This document shows positions 1 through 7,198 of a stretch of DNA of 16,221 bases, one piece after another (positions within the stretch are counted from its first letter, which is position 1; each line of letters begins with the position of its first letter). Both the position numbers and the translations under genes were made by a program. The notes under the pieces were generated by a model. It was not told the origin of the DNA, made no database searches, and worked only from the letters and a program-made list of their open reading frames with translations. The stretch is taken from contig CALADS010000075.1 in the NCBI GenBank assembly GCA_937890825.1, positions 1-16,221 of the forward strand, written 5' to 3'. Source of the stretch: an uncultured Bacteroides sp. (GTDB lineage Bacteria; Bacteroidota; Bacteroidia; Bacteroidales; Bacteroidaceae).

Positions 1-48
1 GACACAAGGATTTTCAGTCCTTTGCTCTACCAACTGAGCTATGGCACC
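1..48 (-). tRNA. tRNA-Phe (GAA), 3' part cut by window edge
   Basis: On the minus strand the acceptor 5' strand GGTGCCA starts at 48. It is followed by TA, a D stem GCTC/GAGC with the loop AGTTGGTA, an anticodon stem AAGGA/TCCTT, the loop CTGAAAA and the variable bases GTGTC. Bases 34-36 of the tRNA are GAA, which reads phenylalanine codons. The T arm and 3' acceptor strand lie outside the window. It has its own promoter at 70-100, just beyond the terminator of the thiL operon, so it is probably transcribed separately. Confidence 0.95.
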
Positions 49-69
49 TTGTTTTTTCGTTTGCGGTTG

Positions 70-100
70 CAAAGGTAGTGTATTTTTTTTAATCTGCAAA
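70..100 (-). promoter_or_regulatory. Bacteroidetes-type promoter of tRNA-Phe
   Basis: On the minus strand, TTTG (100-97) and TACCTTTG (77-70) are separated by 19 bases. This is an exact fit to the Bacteroidetes sigma-ABfr consensus TTTG-N19-21-TAnnTTTG. The -7 element plus the 12 bases after it (77-58) are identical to the corresponding stretch in front of tRNA-Gly at the other end of the window. The leader from the -7 element to the mature tRNA is 21 bases, against 11 for tRNA-Gly. Confidence 0.88.
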
Positions 101-111
101 TTATTTGGCGT

Positions 112-156
112 AAAAAAATACTGATATGCATCTAAGTGTTTACATATCAGTATTTT
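112..156 (-). terminator. Intrinsic terminator of the seven-gene leftward operon
   Basis: Bases 115-128 and 143-156 form a perfect 14-bp stem (arm AAAATACTGATATG) around a 14-base loop. Read on the minus strand the stem runs into a T tract (complement of 112-118). It begins 8 bases after the thiL stop codon and ends 11 bases before the -33 element of the tRNA-Phe promoter, so it insulates the tRNA from operon read-through. Confidence 0.85.
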
Positions 157-164
157 ATTGGAGA

Positions 165-1202
165 TTATTTTTCTTTCAGCGGATTCCATCCCTGTGCTTT
201 CAGTTCGAATTCCTGTCCGTCTCGTGTGATAAGCGCACAGCCCAGCTCAGGTTTGGTGATGTGACCTATCAGTTTCACCCCTTCCATTTCAGCGATTTTT
301 TCGTGGTCGGCTATAGGAACGGTAAACAGTAGTTCATAATCTTCTCCGCCGTTCAGGGCACAAGTAGTGAGGTTCATATTGAATTCCTCGGCCATCACTG
401 CCGTCTGATAATCAATAGGGATGTGTTCTTCGTATACCCGGCAGCCCATTTTGCTTTGCGAGCAGATGTGCAGCAGTTCAGAAGACAGTCCGTCGGACAC
501 GTCCATCATGGCCGTAGGCTGGATGCCTGCCGCCGCCAGTTTTTCGATGATATCCTTCCGTGCCTCCGGTTTCAGTTGTCTTTCCAGCAGATACTCCTTG
601 CCGGCAAAGTCGGGCTGTACGTCCTTTTCCTGCCCTTTGAGAGCCGTTTTTTCGCGCTCCAGCAGTTGTAGTCCCATGTAGGCAGCCCCCAGATCGCCCG
701 TCACGCAGATAAGATCGGTTTCCTTGGCTCCGTTTCGATACACGGCTTTCCCTTTTTCCACTTCACCTATGCATGTAATGCTGATGGTGAGTCCGGTGTA
801 CGAAGAGCACGTGTCACCACCTACGATATCTACTCCATATTCTTCGCAAGCCAGGCGGATGCCGGCATAGAGTTCCTCCATCTCTTCGATGCAGAATCTC
901 TTCGATACCCCCAGTGACACGGTAATCTGTCGGGGCGTACCGTTCATGGCATAGATATCCGAAAAATTCACCACTGCTGCTTTGTATCCCAGGTGCTTCA
1001 GCGGTACATACACCAAGTCGAAATGTACCCCTTCGAGCAGCATATCGGTAGTAATCAGTACTTCCTTATCGGCAGGGTAGGACAGTACCGCACAATCATC
1101 TCCCACTCCGTAGCGGGTAGAGGAATGTTTTGTTTCCAGGCCCTCGGTGAGGTGCTTTATCAGTCCAAATTCACCGAGGGTAGCTATTTCTGTTCTCTTC
1201 AT
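165..1202 (-). CDS. thiL: Thiamine-monophosphate kinase ThiL
   Basis: ThiL phosphorylates thiamine monophosphate with ATP to give thiamine diphosphate, the last step of de novo thiamine cofactor synthesis, in the cytoplasm. The 345-residue product has the usual family length and the PurM-like AIRS fold signatures: GVGDDCAV (32-39), DMLLEGVHF (53-61), NFSDIYAMNGTP (79-90, a Mg/nucleotide-binding stretch), VGGDT (127-131), DVSDGLSSEL (234-243) and GGEDYELLF (285-293). All acidic metal ligands expected in these motifs are present. The ATG is 3 bases after the stop codon of the upstream purine nucleoside phosphorylase gene, and it is the last gene of the operon before the hairpin at 112-156. No TPP riboswitch precedes it. 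The surrounding genes are not thiamine genes, so it is regulated as part of a mixed housekeeping operon. Confidence 0.95.
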   Translation of the reverse strand: MKRTEIATLGEFGLIKHLTEGLETKHSSTRYGVGDDCAVLSYPADKEVLITTDMLLEGVHFDLVYVPLKHLGYKAAVVNFSDIYAMNGTPRQITVSLGVSKRFCIEEMEELYAGIRLACEEYGVDIVGGDTCSSYTGLTISITCIGEVEKGKAVYRNGAKETDLICVTGDLGAAYMGLQLLEREKTALKGQEKDVQPDFAGKEYLLERQLKPEARKDIIEKLAAAGIQPTAMMDVSDGLSSELLHICSQSKMGCRVYEEHIPIDYQTAVMAEEFNMNLTTCALNGGEDYELLFTVPIADHEKIAEMEGVKLIGHITKPELGCALITRDGQEFELKAQGWNPLKEK

Positions 1203-1205
1203 CTA

Positions 1206-2015
1206 TTATGCACGGTTTATGAGTTCACGCATGATTTCCGTCATTCTGGGCTGGGCAGCGTCGGCCGCTTTCTGCACCTCCTCGTGACTTACTTCCACGA
1301 TTTTGCCCTCTACGCCGAGGTCGGTAATCACCGACACGCCGAATACCTTGATACCGCAGTGGTTGGCCACGATTACCTCCGGTACGGTCGACATGCCTAC
1401 TGCATCGGCTCCCAGTATGTGGAATAATTTATATTCCGCCGGAGTTTCGAAGGTAGGTCCTTGCGTACCGATGTATACCCCGTGCTGCACTTTGATACCC
1501 TTTTCGGCTGCGATGGCATCCGCCTTTCGGATCAGTTCCTTGTCGTATGCCTCGCTCATGTCCGGGAATCGCGGCCCATAGGGGATATTCTTGCCGCGCA
1601 GCGGATGTTCGGGGAAATAGTTGATATGGTCGGTGATAATCATCAGGTCGCCTATTTCGAAAGCCGGGTTGGTACCGCCGCTGGCGTTCGATACAAAGAG
1701 CGTTTTGATGCCCAGTTCGCGCATCACGCGTACGGGAAAGGTTACTTCCTGCATGGAGTATCCTTCGTAGTAGTGAAAGCGTCCCTGCATGGCCATGATA
1801 TCCTTGTTGCCCAGTTTGCCGAAGATCAGTTTTCCGCTGTGTCCTTCTACGGTAGATACGGGGAAATTAGGAATCTCTTCATACTTTATTTCATACTTTT
1901 CCGTAATCTCACCGGCCAGACTTCCCAGACCGGTACCTAGTATGATTGCTGTTTCTGGTTGTGTGTGCATCTTACTTCTGAGGTAAGCTGCTGTTTCTTG
2001 AATGCGCTCTAACAT
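1206..2015 (-). CDS. punA: Trimeric-type purine nucleoside phosphorylase with altered base-selectivity residue
   Basis: This enzyme cleaves purine (deoxy)ribonucleosides with phosphate to free base and (deoxy)ribose-1-phosphate in purine salvage. The 269-residue product matches the human PNP / PunA family. It has ILGTGLGSLA (phosphate loop, 25-34), VEGHSGK, the QGRFHYYEGY phosphate/sugar motif (77-86), NASGG, GPTFETPAE (186-194) and GADAVGMSTVPE (202-213). Glu190 corresponds to human PNP Glu201 and Met208 to Met219. The position of human Asn243, in the ITN motif, is Asp232 here (ITD). Asn243 helps restrict human PNP to 6-oxopurines, so broader specificity is possible. I chose the ATG at 2015; a TTG two codons upstream (2021) is possible but less likely. 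The start overlaps the end of lpxK by 44 bases, suggesting translational coupling, and thiL follows after 3 bases. Confidence 0.93.
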   Translation of the reverse strand: MLERIQETAAYLRSKMHTQPETAIILGTGLGSLAGEITEKYEIKYEEIPNFPVSTVEGHSGKLIFGKLGNKDIMAMQGRFHYYEGYSMQEVTFPVRVMRELGIKTLFVSNASGGTNPAFEIGDLMIITDHINYFPEHPLRGKNIPYGPRFPDMSEAYDKELIRKADAIAAEKGIKVQHGVYIGTQGPTFETPAEYKLFHILGADAVGMSTVPEVIVANHCGIKVFGVSVITDLGVEGKIVEVSHEEVQKAADAAQPRMTEIMRELINRA

Positions 2016-3084
2016 AGCCAATAATGTTTTGGTTGAATAATTCTTGTTGATTTTGTAATATCTCTATTCCTATGGGGAGCAAATAGCTCCCGGCTTTTAG
2101 TATTTCATTAAAATGCGGATGTACCGTCAGTCTCACGGCATCTTTTTCTGTGGTGATGAGGTATCGATTCCCCTCCTTCATGTTCAGAAACCGTTCGGTG
2201 ATCTGTTTCAGGTCGCGTGGAGTAAAATCGTGATGATCGTCAAAAGCCATCAGCGTTACGTGAGGGGTGTGTCGTTTCACTTTTTCCACCAGCGGTTGGG
2301 GCGAGGCAATGCCGGTTACCAGCAGCACCTCTTCTTCTCCGGTAAAGTGCTTCAGCGGTCGGAACGACTGCTGTGCGGCCTTCTGCAGTGGCTGTAGATC
2401 GCCGTAGCGGAATGTCGAGAAGAACAACTTCTGATAGGGAAAGAGGTTCAGTTTTTTGCCGATGATATTGAAATCTATCGGTTTGATGTCTTCCGGACAC
2501 TTGGTCACCACTACCAGCTGTGCCCGTTGCATGCCATCTGCCGATTCTCTCAGTCGTCCGGCCGGCAGCAGTCGGTCGTCGCAGAACAAGCGGTTATAAT
2601 CCGTCAGCAGGATGTTCAGCCCTGCCTTCACAGCGCGGTGCTGAAAGGCATCATCGAGCAACACCACATCGACTTCCGGTTGTTTCAGCTGCATCAGCTG
2701 TTCGATGCCGTGGCATCGGTTTTCGTCCACGGCCACCCTTACCTCCGGAAATTTCTGTTTCATTTGGCACGGTTCGTCGCCTATCTGTGCCGCTGTGCTT
2801 TGTGTGTCGGCCAGTTTATACCCTTTGGTATGCCTCTTATATCCACGGCTCAGTGTAGCCACCTGCAGTCCCTCCTGCTGCAGCAGTCGGATGAGGTATT
2901 CTGTATGCGGCGTTTTCCCGGTGCCACCTACGCTGAGATTGCCGATACAGATTACCGGCAGGTCGAAAGATTTTGTCTTCTTCCAGTTCCAGTCGTAAAG
3001 TTTGTTTCGCACGCTTACTCCCCATCCATAGAGTACCGATAGCGGCAGTAAGCAGCGGTGTATGCGGAAATTCTTCTCAGTCAT
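1972..3084 (-). CDS. lpxK: Tetraacyldisaccharide 4'-kinase LpxK
   Basis: LpxK transfers the ATP gamma-phosphate to the 4' position of the lipid A disaccharide precursor at the inner face of the cytoplasmic membrane, the sixth step of the Raetz pathway. The N-terminal stretch around residues 11-30 is the short hydrophobic/amphipathic segment typical of the family. It is followed by the P-loop GNLSVGGTGKT (48-58, Lys57), TLSRGYKR (77-84), GDEP (102-105) and the Walker-B-like LLDDAFQHR (142-150) with the catalytic-region Asp and His. At 370 residues it is somewhat longer than E. coli LpxK. The ATG at 3084 lies 31 bases after the sppA stop. The last 44 bases are shared with the start of the purine nucleoside phosphorylase gene. 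It supports a Gram-negative outer membrane with lipid A. Confidence 0.95.
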   Translation of the reverse strand: MTEKNFRIHRCLLPLSVLYGWGVSVRNKLYDWNWKKTKSFDLPVICIGNLSVGGTGKTPHTEYLIRLLQQEGLQVATLSRGYKRHTKGYKLADTQSTAAQIGDEPCQMKQKFPEVRVAVDENRCHGIEQLMQLKQPEVDVVLLDDAFQHRAVKAGLNILLTDYNRLFCDDRLLPAGRLRESADGMQRAQLVVVTKCPEDIKPIDFNIIGKKLNLFPYQKLFFSTFRYGDLQPLQKAAQQSFRPLKHFTGEEEVLLVTGIASPQPLVEKVKRHTPHVTLMAFDDHHDFTPRDLKQITERFLNMKEGNRYLITTEKDAVRLTVHPHFNEILKAGSYLLPIGIEILQNQQELFNQNIIGYVRAHSRNSSLPQK

Positions 3085-3115
3085 AGCGAACCATCAAAAA
3101 AATGTAGATAAAAAA

Positions 3116-4897
3116 TTAGTGAATAGATAAATCGTAGGGCACGATGGCCTGAATGGGGTCGTAGCAGTCCCAATGGTTTATCCGTTGCAATGTGCTGTAC
3201 AGTTCAGCAGCCTGTCCGCCCAGGTACATCCGTTGCAGATATACGGTGGGGTTCATTTCGAGCAGAGCCTCCAGGAATCCGCTTTGTTTCGGGAAAGCCT
3301 GCAGCGTATAGCTCTCCACCTGCGCCTTGCGGGCAGCGATGCCGATGGCCGTGTCTAGTCCTCCCAGCACATCCACCAAGCCACGCTCCAGGGCATCAGC
3401 CCCTGTCCATACACGTCCTTGCGCCACCTTGTCTACCGCCTCTTTGGTCATGAGTCGTCCGTTGGCACAGCGCGTCAGGAAGAGGTCGTATCCCTCGTTC
3501 ACATACCTCTGCATCAGCCCTTTCTCTCCTTCGTTCAGGCCTCTTCCGAAGCTTCCGAAGTCGGCGTAGCGATTGGTCTTCACCCCATCGAAGTGTACCC
3601 CTAATTTCTCGGTCAGCTTCTGCGTATTGGGAAACATACCGTAGATACCGATCGAACCCGTCAGCGTAGTGGGTTGTGCCACGATGGTATCGGCGTTGCA
3701 AGCCATGTAATAGCCTCCCGATGCCGCATAGTCGCCCATCGACACGATGACCGGCTTTTCCCGCTTCAGTTGGCTCACCGCATGCCAGATTTGCTCAGAA
3801 GCATACGCACTGCCCCCCGGAGAATTTATGCGCAGCACCACCGCCTTTACGTCGTCGTTCTTTTGCAGTTTCTTCAGGTCGGCTATCACCTTATTGGCCA
3901 CAATCATCGGTTCGTTGCCGGCCGTCAGTGGCGATTCTACGGCATAATCCACGATTTGACCGCTGGCATAGTACACCGCCACAATTTGTCCGCTTTTATC
4001 CTTTGGTTGAGCGTTTTGCAGATGCTTCATAGCTTCCAGACTCAAGTAGTTCACCTCGTCGTCTTCGCTCAGTCCGCACTGCTGTTTCAGCAAGTCCTCT
4101 ACCTCATCCTTATATACCAAGGCATCCGCCAGTCCGTACGTCAGGCACTTTTCTGCCGGTTGAAACATCAGCATCTCGTCAGCCGCTTCGTTTAGCCGCT
4201 GCGGAGTCTGTTGGCGAGCCTCTGCCACTTGTTTCACCATATGCTGCCAGATAGAGTGAATGTACATGCTCACCTGTTCCCGGTTGGCGTCGCTCATCTC
4301 TGTGGCAATGTAGGGCTCTACGGCCGATTTATACGTGCCCACCTTGAATACCTGCATTTCTACTCCCACCTTTTCGAGCAGTTCCTTATAGAATACGGGT
4401 GAGGCAGCCAGTCCCTTCCATTCTATCATTCCCTTGGGATTGAGCAGCACCTTGTCGGCCACGCTGGACAGGTAATACAATCCCTGTGTATACGTATCGG
4501 CATATGTCACGATACTTTTGCCCGACTCCTTAAAGTCGAGCAGTGCATTTCTGATTTCCTCGAGCGAGGCAAACCCTGCATTCAGGTATCCTGCCTGAAT
4601 ATAAATACCCTCTATATCCGGGTGTTCCTTAGCCTTGCGGATAGCCGCCAGTACATCGTTCAGTCCGTACCCCTGGTATGTATCGCCCAGGAGAAAAGCC
4701 AGCGGGTCTTCCTGACTGCGTTCGGTCAGCGAGCCCTTCAGTTGCAGCATCATCACCGAGTGCGGGGTCACCTGTGTGGCGGCCGGTTCGGAAAATGTCA
4801 TACCCAGCAGGGCCACTATGCCGAAAATAAAGAAGACTACCCCCGTCAGTACGAGGCCTGTCACCGTGGCTAGCGTATATTTCAGAAAATCTTTCAT
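3116..4897 (-). CDS. sppA: Signal peptide peptidase SppA, 67K (two-domain) type
   Basis: A membrane-anchored serine protease with a Ser-Lys dyad that degrades cleaved signal peptides in the cell envelope. The 593-residue product has an N-terminal membrane anchor (about residues 8-32) and then two tandem ClpP/crotonase-like domains, as in E. coli SppA (618 residues). The N-terminal domain supplies the general base Lys190 in GTYKSAVEPY, and the C-terminal domain supplies the nucleophile Ser393 in DYAASGGYYMAC. Other family signatures are INSPGGSAYASE (357-368) and TLTGSIGIYGMFPN (411-424). Both catalytic residues are intact. The ATG at 4897 is 45 bases after the stop of the MetH-activation-domain gene, and lpxK follows after 31 bases. 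No separate promoter is obvious, so it is probably transcribed from the operon head. Confidence 0.95.
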   Translation of the reverse strand: MKDFLKYTLATVTGLVLTGVVFFIFGIVALLGMTFSEPAATQVTPHSVMMLQLKGSLTERSQEDPLAFLLGDTYQGYGLNDVLAAIRKAKEHPDIEGIYIQAGYLNAGFASLEEIRNALLDFKESGKSIVTYADTYTQGLYYLSSVADKVLLNPKGMIEWKGLAASPVFYKELLEKVGVEMQVFKVGTYKSAVEPYIATEMSDANREQVSMYIHSIWQHMVKQVAEARQQTPQRLNEAADEMLMFQPAEKCLTYGLADALVYKDEVEDLLKQQCGLSEDDEVNYLSLEAMKHLQNAQPKDKSGQIVAVYYASGQIVDYAVESPLTAGNEPMIVANKVIADLKKLQKNDDVKAVVLRINSPGGSAYASEQIWHAVSQLKREKPVIVSMGDYAASGGYYMACNADTIVAQPTTLTGSIGIYGMFPNTQKLTEKLGVHFDGVKTNRYADFGSFGRGLNEGEKGLMQRYVNEGYDLFLTRCANGRLMTKEAVDKVAQGRVWTGADALERGLVDVLGGLDTAIGIAARKAQVESYTLQAFPKQSGFLEALLEMNPTVYLQRMYLGGQAAELYSTLQRINHWDCYDPIQAIVPYDLSIH

Positions 4898-4942
4898 GGT
4901 TCTTATTCTTTAGAAATCAATACATACATAAAAAACAGTTTT

Positions 4943-5863
4943 CTACATTCTGAGAAACTTCCGCAGTTCCTCTACCGGCAGTCCGCGTCGGTGGGCATAA
5001 TCTTTCAGTTGGTCGTCTCCGATAGTCCCTACGCTGAAATAGCGAGCTGCCGGATGCGCCATCATCAGTCCGCAGACCGATGCATGCGGCCGCATGGCTC
5101 CGTGTTCGGTCAGTGTAATGCCTACCTCCTTCAGTTGCAGCAATTCGTCCAAGATGAAATTTACCGACTGGTCGGGTAGGGAGGGGTATCCCACCGCTGG
5201 TCGTATGCCCTGAAATTTCTCCTGTAGCAGGTCGGGGATGGTTAAATCCTCGTGCGGTGCATAGCCCCAGTCCACCTTCCGGATCTGTTCGTGCATTTTT
5301 TCGGTAGCTGCTTCTGCCAGCCGGTCCGACAATGTCTGCATCAGCAGATGCGCATACGGGTCGTGTTCCTTCAGTTCCTCCTCTTTGAGCGCTCCCCTCA
5401 CGGTAGCGGCAAACAACCCGATGCAGTCGGGATGAGCGTCGTCTATCGGCCGTATAAAGTCGCTCAGGCACAAGCATACCCCCGCCGTAGGGTCGGGCAG
5501 CTGCTGTCTGAGCAGCGGAAATCTCGTTCCCTCTATCCACAAATCATCCTCATCGGCCTGAGCCCGGCACAGTCGGAAGATGCCCTCTATGCGCAGGTTC
5601 TTACCCTCGGTGCGTAGCAGTCGGAGCGCCTCTTTGTGAAGCTGCATTGCTTCGGCTGCCTTTGCGCGGTCGGCCTCGGCAAACGAAGCCAGCCACATGG
5701 CCCGGCAGGCATCGCATCCATGCAGGTGGGCGATGGAAGCAAATCTCGGTTGAAAGCCCCATGCATGAAAGAAGTACACCCAGTTGATGTAAGGTACCAC
5801 CTCTTCCACTGCATACGCATACACCGCGTGGCGTCCGTCAGTTGAAATACAGCGCTTCTCCAC
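4943..5863 (-). CDS. Free-standing cobalamin-dependent methionine synthase (MetH) reactivation domain
   Basis: The whole 306-residue product corresponds to the C-terminal reactivation domain of MetH, which binds AdoMet and remethylates cobalamin after accidental oxidation. Matches to E. coli MetH are strong along the length: VPYINWVYFFHAWGF (23-37), CLSDFIRP (132-139), RLAEAATEKMHE (181-192), RKVDWGYAPHEDL (195-207), IRPAVGYP (220-227), AMRPHASVCGL (256-266), AHPAARYFSVG (269-279) and DYAHRRG (288-294). Arg221 and Glu184 align with AdoMet-binding Arg1134 and Glu1097 of E. coli MetH, while Asp946 aligns with Asn27. No barrel or cobalamin-binding domain is attached, so a partner MetH must be encoded elsewhere. 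The start is uncertain: a GTG at 5863 overlaps the dihydroorotase gene by 26 bases, and a GTG at 5824, 13 bases after its stop, is the alternative. Confidence 0.9.
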   Translation of the reverse strand: MEKRCISTDGRHAVYAYAVEEVVPYINWVYFFHAWGFQPRFASIAHLHGCDACRAMWLASFAEADRAKAAEAMQLHKEALRLLRTEGKNLRIEGIFRLCRAQADEDDLWIEGTRFPLLRQQLPDPTAGVCLCLSDFIRPIDDAHPDCIGLFAATVRGALKEEELKEHDPYAHLLMQTLSDRLAEAATEKMHEQIRKVDWGYAPHEDLTIPDLLQEKFQGIRPAVGYPSLPDQSVNFILDELLQLKEVGITLTEHGAMRPHASVCGLMMAHPAARYFSVGTIGDDQLKDYAHRRGLPVEELRKFLRM

Positions 5864-7178
5864 GATACTGCTCGTCTACGTGTTCGCCGTCGAAAATCAG
5901 ATGACCGTTGGCAAACGTTTTTTCCACTTTCCATCCGAAGGTACGTCCTTCCATCGGGCTCCATTTGCACTTGCTCAAGATGCAGTCTGTGTCCACCGTC
6001 CAGGGCGATTGCGGGCGAATCAGCACCAGGTCGGCCTGGTATCCCTCGCGTAAGAATCCCCTGCGCTGTATGCCATACAGTTTGGCCGGTGCATGACACA
6101 TCTTCTCTACCAGTGTCTGCAGACTCATCACCCCTTCGTCTACCAGTTCCAGCATGCTTACCAGTGAGAACTGAATCATGGGCATGCCCGAAGCAGCCTT
6201 CAGTGCGCCTCCCTGTTTATCGGTCAGCAAGTGCGGAGCATGGTCGGTAGCGATGGTATCGATGCGGTTGGAATTCAGTGCCTCGCGCAGCGCCATCATA
6301 TCCTTGTGCTTCTTGATGGCCGGATTACATTTGATGCGTGCTCCCTGTGTGCGGTAATCCTTGATGCTGAACATCAGATGTCCCACACATGCTTCGGCTG
6401 TGATGCGCTTATCCTCGAGCGGCAGATTGCTAAACAACTGCAGCTCCTTGGCCGTAGACAAGTGCAGCACGTGCAGTCGGGCTTGTGCCTCCAGCGCCAG
6501 CTTCACCGCCAATGATGTAGAAGCAAAGCAGGCCTTCTCCGAGCGTATGTCGGCATGTTTGCGCACCGGCACCTCTTCATTGCCGGTGTACGACAGATAC
6601 GCATTGATGTTGGCCTGAATAGTGAGCTGGTCTTCGCAGTGCGCCGCTATCAGCCTGTCTGTTCCGGTAAAGATTCTTACCAGGCTTTTCATGCGGTCTA
6701 CCAGCATATTTCCTGTGCTGGCTCCCATGAACAGCTTGATACCACATACTCCGTGCTTATCCAGCCGTCCGAAATCCATGTAATTATTATTGGTTGCGCC
6801 AAAGTAGCAGGCATAGTTCACCACACACTTTTGGCTCATCAGTTCCAGTTTTTCGTTCAGCGCTCCCAGCGTAGTGGTGAGCGGCTGCGTATTGGGCATA
6901 TCCATAATCGAGGTCACCCCTCCGGCCGCTGCCGCACAGCTTTCAGAGGTGATGTCCGCCTTCTGTGTCAGTCCCGGGTCACGGAAGTGCACATGTTCAT
7001 CTATTACGCCGGGTATCAGATAACATCCAGTGGCATCAATCATTTCATCACAAGGCGCCGACAATGGCTTGCCGTTTGTTAGAATTTCTGCAATTTTTCC
7101 ATCTTCTATCACCATGGATCCTACCACGGTCTGACCTTCGTTTACAATCGTAGCGTTGTGGATGAGAGTTCTTTTCAT
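5838..7178 (-). CDS. pyrC: Dihydroorotase (long, HFRDPG-type)
   Basis: Dihydroorotase interconverts carbamoyl-aspartate and dihydroorotate, the third step of de novo pyrimidine synthesis. The 446-residue amidohydrolase has an N-terminal beta-sandwich segment, then the TIM barrel. Metal and active-site motifs in order are DEHVHFRDPG (60-69, His62 and His64), DMPNT (93-97), GIKLFMG (146-152, Lys148), AAHCED (178-183, His180), HVLHLS (236-241), ATDHAPH (310-316, Asp312) and ASGMP. Lys148 sits where carboxylated-lysine amidohydrolases have their bridging ligand. All ligands are present, so this is likely the active enzyme and not a catalytically dead homologue. Hydantoinase or allantoinase are less likely given HFRDPG plus ATDHAPH. 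The ATG at 7178 is 20 bases after the glycosyltransferase stop, and the 3' end overlaps the next gene by up to 26 bases. Confidence 0.92.
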   Translation of the reverse strand: MKRTLIHNATIVNEGQTVVGSMVIEDGKIAEILTNGKPLSAPCDEMIDATGCYLIPGVIDEHVHFRDPGLTQKADITSESCAAAAGGVTSIMDMPNTQPLTTTLGALNEKLELMSQKCVVNYACYFGATNNNYMDFGRLDKHGVCGIKLFMGASTGNMLVDRMKSLVRIFTGTDRLIAAHCEDQLTIQANINAYLSYTGNEEVPVRKHADIRSEKACFASTSLAVKLALEAQARLHVLHLSTAKELQLFSNLPLEDKRITAEACVGHLMFSIKDYRTQGARIKCNPAIKKHKDMMALREALNSNRIDTIATDHAPHLLTDKQGGALKAASGMPMIQFSLVSMLELVDEGVMSLQTLVEKMCHAPAKLYGIQRRGFLREGYQADLVLIRPQSPWTVDTDCILSKCKWSPMEGRTFGWKVEKTFANGHLIFDGEHVDEQYRGEALYFN

Positions 7179-7198
7179 ACTATCTGTAGTTTATGATG

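Noticed and set aside
4917..5540. A 207-codon leftward frame overlapping the MetH-domain gene
   Set aside because: Arg/Gly/Thr-rich shadow in another frame of the same strand. The overlapping frame matches MetH along its full length.
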